From: Sulfuriferula plumbiphila
Lineage (GTDB): Bacteria > Pseudomonadota > Gammaproteobacteria > Burkholderiales > Sulfuriferulaceae
DNA: 64,000 nt
Assembly (NCBI RefSeq): GCF_009938015.1
Contig: NZ_AP021884.1
Location: 1 to 64,000, forward strand
Direction of reading: 5' to 3'
Of the stretch, positions 57,505-64,000 are shown in pieces. The notes beneath the pieces are model-generated. The model saw only the letters and a list, made by a program, of their open reading frames with translations. It searched no databases and had not been told where the DNA came from. Position 1 is the first letter of the stretch. Every line of letters begins with the position of its first letter. Position numbers and translations under genes: made by a program.

Positions 57505-58416
57505 ATGCAAACCGATTTTTTGAAAGTTGAAGCCCTGAGCCGGGTATATCCGGCCAGTCGCGGTCAGGCGCCGCTGGTGGTGTTCGAGAACATCCATTTC
57601 AGCATCGGCAAGGGCGAATTCGTCTGCATCATCGGCCACTCCGGCTGCGGCAAATCCACCATCCTCAACGTACTGGCCGGGCTGGATGAGCCCAGCGCCG
57701 GCGTGGTGATCATGGATGGGCGCGAGGTGGCCGGCCCCAGCCTGGATCGCGGCGTAGTGTTTCAGGGCCACGCGCTGATGCCGTGGCTGTCGGTGATGAA
57801 AAATATCGAATTCGCCGTCAAGTCACGCTGGCCGGACTGGCCAAAAGACAAAGTACGCAGCCACTGCCAGCAGTTTATCGATCTGGTAGGCTTGACCGGT
57901 GCCGAGCATAAAAAGCCCTCCGAACTTTCCGGCGGCATGAAGCAGCGCGTGGGTATCGCCCGCGCCTTTTCCATCCAGCCGAAAATGCTGCTGCTGGATG
58001 AGCCCTTCGGCGCGCTTGATGCGCTGACCCGCGGCGTAATTCAGGATGAACTGCTGAAAATCTGCGCCTCCACCGGGCAAACCGTGTTCATGATTACCCA
58101 CGACGTGGACGAAGCCATGCTGCTGTCCGACAAGATCATCCTGATGACCAACGGTCCGCGCGCCCGTATCGCCGAAATCGTGGTGAATACGCTGCCGCGC
58201 AACCGCACCCGCAACGACGTGCACAAGGATCCACAGTACTACCGCATCCGCAACCATCTGGTGGATTTCCTGGTGAGCCGCTCGCGCGAGATGGCGCAGG
58301 CGCCCGCCGCAGACAGCGACCCGCGCCACCCGCCCGAAGTCAGGCCGGGCGAAATGGATGATGATCCGATAGCAACGCCGCGTGTGCAAAAACAGCCTGC
58401 CATGCACCTGGTGTAA
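57505..58416 (+). CDS. ABC transporter ATPase (cyanate/nitrate type)
   Basis: A 303-residue ATPase. Walker A GHSGCGKST, signature LSGGMKQRVGIARAF, Walker B MLLLDEPFGALDAL, and the H-loop ITHDVDEAM are intact. The C-terminal region beyond residue 250 (PAADSDPRHPPEVRPGEMDD) is an extra tail not seen in typical TauB/SsuB-like ATPases. It is cotranscribed with the permease and precedes cynS by 28 bp. Confidence 0.9.
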   Translation: MQTDFLKVEALSRVYPASRGQAPLVVFENIHFSIGKGEFVCIIGHSGCGKSTILNVLAGLDEPSAGVVIMDGREVAGPSLDRGVVFQGHALMPWLSVMKNIEFAVKSRWPDWPKDKVRSHCQQFIDLVGLTGAEHKKPSELSGGMKQRVGIARAFSIQPKMLLLDEPFGALDALTRGVIQDELLKICASTGQTVFMITHDVDEAMLLSDKIILMTNGPRARIAEIVVNTLPRNRTRNDVHKDPQYYRIRNHLVDFLVSRSREMAQAPAADSDPRHPPEVRPGEMDDDPIATPRVQKQPAMHLV

Positions 58417-58444
58417 TCACTCAACAACCTGACAAGGAGAAACC

Positions 58445-58888
58445 ATGCAGCGTACCGAAGTCACCGCAATCATCGTCGCCGCCAAGCTCAAAAAATGCCT
58501 GAAATGGGCAGACATTGCCAAAAAAATCGGCTTGAGCAAGGAATGGACAACCGCCGCGCTGATGGGACAAATGACCCTGGACAAGAAACAGGCCACCACT
58601 ATCGGCAAGCTGCTCGGACTGCCGCCGGAAGCCGTGGACGCGCTGCAAATCGTTCCCTACAAAGGTTCGCTGCCCAGCGCCATCCCCACCGACCCGCTGA
58701 TCTACCGTTTTTATGAGTTGATCAACGTCTATGGCACCAGCATCAAGGCACTGATCCACGAGGAATTCGGCGACGGTATCATGAGCGCCATTGATTTCAG
58801 CATGGATATCCAGCGCGAGACCGACCCCAAGGGCGACCGCGTCAAGATTGTGCTGAACGGAAAATTTTTGCCCTACAAGACATACTGA
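58445..58888 (+). CDS. cynS: Cyanate hydratase (cyanase)
   Basis: Converts cyanate plus bicarbonate to ammonia and CO2. The 147 residues have the N-terminal helical domain and the C-terminal catalytic part. The active-site residues known from E. coli are all present: Arg88 and Glu91 in YRFYE, and Ser114 in MSAIDF. A ribosome-binding AAGGAG lies 6 bp upstream of ATG 58445. As the last gene of the operon it gives the transporter its likely substrate and makes nitrogen available to glnA. In an autotroph the CO2 released could be fixed too. Confidence 0.97.
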   Translation: MQRTEVTAIIVAAKLKKCLKWADIAKKIGLSKEWTTAALMGQMTLDKKQATTIGKLLGLPPEAVDALQIVPYKGSLPSAIPTDPLIYRFYELINVYGTSIKALIHEEFGDGIMSAIDFSMDIQRETDPKGDRVKIVLNGKFLPYKTY

Positions 58889-58897
58889 TCCGTGCTG

Positions 58898-58922
58898 CGC
58901 ATCCCGCTTGCTTCAGGATGCG
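58898..58922 (+). repeat. Inverted repeat after cynS
   Basis: Arms CGCATCC and GGATGCG separated by 11 bases, 9 bp beyond the cynS stop. There is no T-tract, so it may act as a mRNA-stabilising hairpin more than as an intrinsic terminator. Confidence 0.5.
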
Positions 58923-58997
58923 ACTGCCTGGCTTCTCGCTCAGCTTGTGGCCAGGGCGTTGTGACGTTTGTGCGCCGCTTCGCGATGCCCGCGATGA

Positions 58998-61397
58998 TTA
59001 CCCTTGCAGAGCCGGGTGATCGGCTATCGGGCGGTCCAGGAAATAACCCTGCACGAAGTCGACCCCGAACTGGGTCAACAGATCGAGTGTGGCCTCATCC
59101 TCCACGAATTCGGCCACGGTGACCTTGCCCATTCCCCTGGCAACGTCGGCAATGGATTTGACGAACAACTGGTTGTCATGATCATGGGGCAGGTCGCGGA
59201 TGAACAGGCCGTCAATTTTCAATGTGTCCACCTTGAGGTATTTGAGATAAGCAAAAGACGAGAAGCCGGTACCGAAATCGTCCAGGCAGGTGGAGCAGCC
59301 GGTCAGATGAACGGCTTCGATGAAACGTCCTGCGTCATGCAGGTCGCCGATCGCTGAAGTCTCGGTGATCTCTATCAGCAGACGGCTGGGGTCGACGGCA
59401 TGCCGGATCAGGGTGTCCTGAATGTAGCGAGGCAATGACGGGTCTGCCAGGGAGCGCCCGGAAAGATTGATTGCCAGGGCGCGCAGCCTGGGATGGTGTG
59501 CCAGGGTGGCGACAGCCTCCCCGATCACCCAGCGGTCAAGCTCGAGGATTTTGCCGGTCTTTTCGGCGATGGTGATGAATAGCCCGGGCATGATCAACTG
59601 TTCCGGTTTTTCCTCATCAACGATACGTACCAATGCCTCGAGGTGCGACAGGGTGCGATCGGCGCTGTGATACACACCCTGGAAATGCAGCCGGAACAGG
59701 TCTTTTTCGAATGCGCGCGACAGCCGGTCATTCCAGGTGAGGCGGGCGACCATCTCCTTGCCCATATCCAGCTCGGGACGGTATACCTGCCAGGTGTTCT
59801 TGCCACATGCCTTGGCCTGGTACATGGCGGTGTCGGCATGGGCGATCAGCTCCTCGATAGAGGAACCATGTTGCGGATAAAGCGCGATCCCCAGGCTCAC
59901 CGTGACGCGCAGCGGCTGGTCGTCAAAAATGAGCGGGAGCCGGGCGATGGCCCGCACGACACGGTCCGCCAGACCTTCAGCCTGTTTCAGATCGGAAACC
60001 TGGGGGATCAGCAATGCGAATTCGTCGCCGCCCAGCCGGGCGAGGACCTCGTTGCGGCGCACCAGGGCGGAAAGTTCTGTTGCGACACGGATCAACGTGG
60101 CGTCGCCCGCATGGTGTCCGAAAGTGTCGTTAATGTACTTGAATTCGTCCAGATCGAAGAACAGCAACGCTCCCTGGCTGCCCGTGCGCCCTGCATCAGC
60201 AAGCAGCTTTTCCATCTCCTCGCGCAGGCGGTGGCGATTGAACAAGCCGGTAAGGGAGTCGCGCTCGGCGAGATAGATGAGTTGCTGGGCGGTCTGCTGC
60301 TCCTGGGTGACATCCTCGAACATCCACAGGTGGCCGGTAAACTTGTTTGCGTTGTCGTATACCGGGTGGCTGAGCCGGGTCACCAGCCGGCCATCGGCCA
60401 GGCGGATTTCAGTGGCCTGGCGGTCTTCATGGGGGCCCGCCGGTTCCGCCATCAGCTCAGCGAGCTGGTCCGGTTCGGCCAGTGTACAGCCGGTCTGGAT
60501 GATCGCCTCGGCGGGGAACTTGCCATGCAAAGACAGGCCCATGGGCAGTCTCCAGATATGCTGAAACGCAGGGTTGTAATAGATGATGCGGTTGTTCGTA
60601 TCGGCAAACAAAATACCCAGTTTCATGGCGTGCAGCAATGCGACCAGGCGCGCCTGCTCTTCATGCAACTGGGCCGTGCTTCCCTTGAGCGCACCGATCT
60701 GTGCGGCTATGGCGTCAGCCATGGAATTGAAGGCATGGGTGAGCGAGCCGACCTCGTCATCGCTGAGTACCGGCAGACGGATATCCAGCTGCCCTTGGGC
60801 AAAGGCTTCGGAGGCGCGGGTCAGGCTGGCGAGGTGACGCGTCAACCAGAATCCCAGACCCGCCAGCAGCAGGGTCGACAAGAGAATTTCCACGCCCGCG
60901 ATCAACATGCTTTGTCGAACCAGGTGAACACGTGCCTCTGTCAGAAATGCAGTGGAAACACCATAGTGGAGTGTGCCGTATTCCTGGCCCGCCAGCATGA
61001 TTTGCGTGCTGGTATCAAACCGGCCTGCGCCGGTGTCGGCAACTTTCGTTGACGGAGCGACAACCGGCAATGTTCGTCCTTTTTTCCAGCCGGCGGATGC
61101 AACGACATGTCCGGAGCGATCGACCAGCACGGCATAGACAATCCCTTCCAGGCGCTCACTCTCGGCAAGTATCTCATTCAGGGTGGCGTAATCCCGCTGA
61201 GATAGCGGCGCGGCGAGGGCCGCATTGAACAGGGTGTTGAGCTCCGTGTAGCGCGCCCGCGCCTGGGCGAGCAGACTGTCCTGGCTCAGGCGTACGCTGT
61301 TGACCACCAGCAGGGTCAGCATCACCGCTTCCACGATCAGCGAGAGCAGTACCAGCTTGGAACGCAGTGACAAACCGCGCGGCATCTTCAATAACAA
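58998..61397 (-). CDS. Membrane GGDEF-EAL protein (c-di-GMP turnover)
   Basis: A 799-residue signalling protein. Two membrane helices (residues about 12-30 and 160-182) bracket a periplasmic sensor. Then come HAMP (FAQGQLDIRLPVLSDDEVGS), a PAS domain (FADTNNRIIYYNPAFQHIWR), GGDEF (VLARLGGDEFALLIPQ, catalytic motif intact), and EAL (LSHLEALVR; CLDDFGTGFSS; DTLKIDGLFIRDL). Both enzymatic motifs look usable, so it could make or break c-di-GMP. The upstream gene (61400-62242) is a PhnD-like binding protein 2 bp away, so the sensor may use it as periplasmic input. Confidence 0.9.
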   Translation of the reverse strand: MLLKMPRGLSLRSKLVLLSLIVEAVMLTLLVVNSVRLSQDSLLAQARARYTELNTLFNAALAAPLSQRDYATLNEILAESERLEGIVYAVLVDRSGHVVASAGWKKGRTLPVVAPSTKVADTGAGRFDTSTQIMLAGQEYGTLHYGVSTAFLTEARVHLVRQSMLIAGVEILLSTLLLAGLGFWLTRHLASLTRASEAFAQGQLDIRLPVLSDDEVGSLTHAFNSMADAIAAQIGALKGSTAQLHEEQARLVALLHAMKLGILFADTNNRIIYYNPAFQHIWRLPMGLSLHGKFPAEAIIQTGCTLAEPDQLAELMAEPAGPHEDRQATEIRLADGRLVTRLSHPVYDNANKFTGHLWMFEDVTQEQQTAQQLIYLAERDSLTGLFNRHRLREEMEKLLADAGRTGSQGALLFFDLDEFKYINDTFGHHAGDATLIRVATELSALVRRNEVLARLGGDEFALLIPQVSDLKQAEGLADRVVRAIARLPLIFDDQPLRVTVSLGIALYPQHGSSIEELIAHADTAMYQAKACGKNTWQVYRPELDMGKEMVARLTWNDRLSRAFEKDLFRLHFQGVYHSADRTLSHLEALVRIVDEEKPEQLIMPGLFITIAEKTGKILELDRWVIGEAVATLAHHPRLRALAINLSGRSLADPSLPRYIQDTLIRHAVDPSRLLIEITETSAIGDLHDAGRFIEAVHLTGCSTCLDDFGTGFSSFAYLKYLKVDTLKIDGLFIRDLPHDHDNQLFVKSIADVARGMGKVTVAEFVEDEATLDLLTQFGVDFVQGYFLDRPIADHPALQG

Positions 61398-61399
61398 GG

Positions 61400-62242
61400 C
61401 TAGTGGCCCAGGTGTTGCTGAAGATATTGGGTATAGGGATCGAGGGACTTCATTTCCTCGGGCGTGATTTCACGCATGCCCTGATAGCCAGTCACTTCGA
61501 AAAATTGTTTGCCTTCAGGCAAATCCGGGGAAAAAGCGAGCAGAGCCGGTTTGAGGCGCGCAACTTCACGTGCCAGGCGCGGATTGGCCAGCCACATGAG
61601 GCCGGGTATTGCAGGCAGTTTGGCAAAAACCTGGAGGCCATCCCGGAGGTTCGCTGGCATCTGCTTCCAGCCCGCCGGCGAGATGATGGCCAGCGCGCTT
61701 TCTCCGCTCAGTACCGAGTAGGCGGCACTGTTGTGGCTGGGTGTCTCCAGCAGCCGGAAGTCGATACGTTCCCGCAATCCCTGCGTTTCCAGCCACAACA
61801 AGGCCTGCCCGGTAATCAGGGCAAAGCGATCCAGGGTGGCGACCGCATGCCCGCGCAAATCCCGGATGGATTTGAGCGGGGCGGCCCGGGAGGTCATCAG
61901 CATTGCCCGATTCGCCGCTTTGTAGGTCGCCAGGGGCAGATAACCACCTTCCATTTGGGCGAGCCGACCCAGGTGAGCGGCCGTCACCACGATGTCGTAA
62001 TCGCCCGCCATCGTGCCCTTGTGGAAGGCAGCGAAATCCGTCGCCGTCACCATCTCCACGGGGCGCTTTAGCGTCTGTTCCAGATAGGCGCGAAACGGTT
62101 GGTAGTTATTGAGCAGGACGCGCGGACTCAGGGTCGGCAACACGCCCACGATCAGCAGGGTTCCCTGCGCCGCACCCGGAATGGGCCATAGCGCCAGCAG
62201 GCAGGCCAGTAGCCAGCCTCTACCAGACAAGAACCTTCCCAT
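61400..62242 (-). CDS. PhnD-like periplasmic binding protein
   Basis: A 280-residue exported protein (signal peptide about residues 1-26, ending GAAQG). LLIVGVLPTLSPRVLLNNYQ and AFHKGTMAGDYDIVVTAAHL are typical of phosphate/phosphonate-type (PhnD) binding folds. No ABC transporter genes adjoin; instead it precedes the GGDEF-EAL gene by 2 bp, so it is probably a sensory subunit rather than a transporter component. The ligand is unknown. Confidence 0.85.
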   Translation of the reverse strand: MGRFLSGRGWLLACLLALWPIPGAAQGTLLIVGVLPTLSPRVLLNNYQPFRAYLEQTLKRPVEMVTATDFAAFHKGTMAGDYDIVVTAAHLGRLAQMEGGYLPLATYKAANRAMLMTSRAAPLKSIRDLRGHAVATLDRFALITGQALLWLETQGLRERIDFRLLETPSHNSAAYSVLSGESALAIISPAGWKQMPANLRDGLQVFAKLPAIPGLMWLANPRLAREVARLKPALLAFSPDLPEGKQFFEVTGYQGMREITPEEMKSLDPYTQYLQQHLGH

Positions 62243-62421
62243 ATCCTTCTCTCCTCGCTACTTCCGGTTTCTCGTGCCCTGCTCCCTTAGCCGGTGTTTT
62301 TGTGATGCGGGGTTCTGGCCCGCAGGGTGATTCCATCGAACTCTTAATATCGGTTTTTGGGTGCCAAACTTGAAGCTTATGTCCATGATTGGTATTTTTC
62401 GACAGACGCAGAGCGATGCGG

Positions 62422-63765
62422 TCAACGCGTGGCCAGGCGCGCCAGCAGCTTTTCGTGTATGCCGCCAAAGCCGCCGTTGCTCATCACCAGCACTTGATCG
62501 CCGGGCCGGGCTTCGGTGACCACCGCTGTTACCAGAGCGTCAAGCTGGTCGTGTATTTGGGCGATCTCGCCCATGGGTGCAAATACCGCATCAGCGTCCC
62601 AGCCCAGATTGGCAGCGTAGCAGAACACCTTGTCCGCATCCTTCAGGCTGGCGGGCAGGGCGTCTTTCATGGCCCCCAGTTTCATGGTGTTGGAACGCGG
62701 CTCCAGCACGGCGAGGATGCGCGCCCCGCCTGCCTTGCGGCGCAGGCCGCCGACGGTGGTGGCAATGGCGGTGGGGTGATGGGCGAAGTCGTCATACACG
62801 GTGATACCGTTGACGGTGCCGCGCATTTCCATGCGGCGTTTGACGTTTTCGAAGCGCCCCAGTGCCTCGCACGCCACTTGCGTGGAAACCCCCGCGTGAC
62901 GTGCGGCGGCAATGGCAGCCATGGCGTTGTGTACGTTATGTACACCCATCAGGCGCCATTCAACCCGGCCTTGAGGTTTGCCGTTGAACTGCACGTCGAA
63001 TCCGGCCTCGCCACCGCTGGCGGTCCAGCCGTCCGCCATACCCAGCCATTCCACCGGGGTCCAGCAGCCGCGTGCAATAACGCGGCGCAGGCTGTCTTCG
63101 CTACCGTTGGCAATAATCCGCCCCTGCCCCGGCACGGTACGCACCAGGTGGTGGAACTGGGTTTCGATGGCAGGCAGGTCGGGAAAGATGTCGGCGTGGT
63201 CGAATTCCAGGTTGTTGAGTATCGCGGTGCGCGGGCGATAGTGGACGAACTTGGAGCGCTTGTCGAAAAACGCGGTGTCGTATTCATCTGCCTCGATGAC
63301 GAAAAACGGCGACTCGGTGAGGCGTGCGGAGATGCCGAAATTCTGCGGGATGCCGCCCACCAGGAAGCCCGGCGTCAAGCCTGCGTCCTCCAGTATCCAC
63401 GCCAGCATCGAGGTGGTGGTGGTTTTGCCGTGGGTACCCGCGACGGCCAGCACCCATTTGCCCTGCAGGACGTTCTCCGCCAGCCATTGCGGACCGGAAA
63501 TGTACGCCAGGCCCTGGTCGAGGATGGCTTCCATCAACGGGTTGCCGCGCGTGACCACATTGCCGATGACGAACACGTCCGGTTTGAGATCAAGCTGGGC
63601 AGGGTCGAAGCCCTCGATCAGGTCAATGCCCAGCGCGCGCAACTGGTCGGACATGGGCGGATAGACGTTGGCATCGCAGCCGGTGACGGTGTGGCCGGCT
63701 GCGCGGGCGATGGCGGCGATGCCGCCCATGAAGGTGCCGCAGATACCCAGAATGTGCAGGTGCAT
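62422..63765 (-). CDS. mpl: Murein tripeptide ligase Mpl
   Basis: Joins UDP-MurNAc to recycled L-Ala-D-Glu-meso-DAP in peptidoglycan recycling. The 447 residues show an N-terminal Rossmann start (HILGICGTFMGGIAAIARAA), the ATP loop AVAGTHGKTTTTSML, EADEYDTAFFDKRSKFVHYR, and NVHNAMAAIAAARHAGV. It lacks MurC's preference signature for L-Ala alone, as judged from the DEYDTAF region. The 179-bp gap before the PhnD-like gene shows no clear promoter. Confidence 0.95.
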   Translation of the reverse strand: MHLHILGICGTFMGGIAAIARAAGHTVTGCDANVYPPMSDQLRALGIDLIEGFDPAQLDLKPDVFVIGNVVTRGNPLMEAILDQGLAYISGPQWLAENVLQGKWVLAVAGTHGKTTTTSMLAWILEDAGLTPGFLVGGIPQNFGISARLTESPFFVIEADEYDTAFFDKRSKFVHYRPRTAILNNLEFDHADIFPDLPAIETQFHHLVRTVPGQGRIIANGSEDSLRRVIARGCWTPVEWLGMADGWTASGGEAGFDVQFNGKPQGRVEWRLMGVHNVHNAMAAIAAARHAGVSTQVACEALGRFENVKRRMEMRGTVNGITVYDDFAHHPTAIATTVGGLRRKAGGARILAVLEPRSNTMKLGAMKDALPASLKDADKVFCYAANLGWDADAVFAPMGEIAQIHDQLDALVTAVVTEARPGDQVLVMSNGGFGGIHEKLLARLATR

Positions 63766-63809
63766 GGAATCGCTATCGTATAAAAGTGAACAGTGGGTTG
63801 GCCAAAGCG

Positions 63810-64000
63810 CTAGCTGAGTCCTGCGCCATCGCTAATCGAGCCCTTGGCCAGATCCACCAGAATATTGCGCCCCGGTATCAGCGTGGCGACTGCCAGCAGG
63901 AAGATTTCGACGAATTCGCTGCGTTCGTCCTCTGGCAGTTTGGTGACGCGGTTGAAGGTGCCGAACATGGAATCGTGAAACGCGGCGATATAGAGAATGC
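63810..64000 (-). CDS. C-terminal part of an unidentified protein (cut by window end)
   Basis: The minus strand is open from the window edge to TAG (63810-63812), giving about 63 residues: ILYIAAFHDSMFGTFNRVTK, then LPEDERSEFVEIFLLAVATL and IPGRNILVDLAKGS. It is mostly helical with a hydrophobic patch. I do not recognise the family; the rest lies beyond the window. It is upstream of mpl on the same strand, 44 bp away, so cotranscription is possible. Confidence 0.6.
   Translation of the reverse strand, partial: ILYIAAFHDSMFGTFNRVTKLPEDERSEFVEIFLLAVATLIPGRNILVDLAKGSISDGAGLS

Noticed and set aside
59643-61052. Long plus-strand frame opposite the GGDEF-EAL gene
   Set aside because: Antisense shadow; the minus strand carries recognisable GGDEF and EAL motifs.
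62389-63783. Long plus-strand frame opposite mpl
   Set aside because: Antisense shadow of a clear Mpl ligase.

Overview
The window is a chromosomal segment of an autotrophic, probably sulfur- or inorganic-compound-oxidising betaproteobacterium; a Nitrosomonadales-type lineage is my best guess, from protein style only. It begins exactly at the dnaA start codon, with dnaA-dnaN-gyrB in the classical origin order. The dnaA-dnaN gap holds two perfect, inverted DnaA boxes, and the dnaN-gyrB gap holds a perfect parS site. Autotrophy is shown by a form IC RuBisCO operon (cbbL-cbbS-cbbX, with divergent cbbR) and a class I fructose-1,6-bisphosphatase. GC-rich coding, short intergenic gaps and ATGA start/stop overlaps prevail.

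Layout. 1-7.9 kb: replication genes, a CoA-binding protein, dapF, a DUF484 gene and xerC. 7.9-9.6 kb: a decayed zinc locus (zur-like pseudogene, intact COG0523 GTPase, znuB-like tail). 9.7-15 kb: a duplicated STAS-type protein, hslVU, and modBC without modA. 15-22.6 kb: a 610-residue helical protein, a broken EamA transporter, the RegB/RegA redox two-component pair, an outer-membrane barrel with a PCu(A)C copper chaperone, mtgA and aroE. 22.6-28 kb: a rhodanese, glnA with an NtrC-like site and strong terminator, and ntrBC. 28-30.9 kb: a Dnr-type regulator with a perfect TTGAT-N4-ATCAA box, divergent from a four-gene set (heme-copper/NnrS-like membrane protein, GcvH-like protein with the lipoyl lysine position kept, thioredoxin-NnrS fusion, hemerythrin). 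30.9-36.3 kb: exonuclease III and the cbb operon. 36.4-50 kb: oligopeptidase A, gamma-carbonic anhydrase, a pyrimidine block (ruvX, pyrR, pyrB and a PyrC-like protein without its metal-ligand motif), fbp, a TonB-like protein, RNase II, an esterase and a BrkB-cNMP fusion. Photolyase and IS110 remnants lie between these genes.

50-58.9 kb is the most interesting region. A sigma-54 enhancer-binding protein with a GAF domain sits between two operons running away from it: osmC-like / acyl-CoA dehydrogenase-like / DUF302 / rubredoxin to the left, and rhodanese / ABC transporter (binding protein, permease, ATPase) / cyanase to the right. Each operon has a good -24/-12 promoter, and about 85-90 bp upstream of each lies the same 10-bp motif, TAACAATTTG, next to an inverted repeat. 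I read this as one sigma-54 regulon linking cyanate uptake and hydrolysis to sulfur transfer and peroxide or flavin chemistry. The right end carries a GGDEF-EAL protein with a PhnD-like binding protein, mpl, and a truncated unknown gene.

I saw no tRNA, rRNA or CRISPR array, and no intact mobile element. At least five gene remnants (zur-like, znuB-like, EamA, IS110, photolyase) mark ongoing decay.
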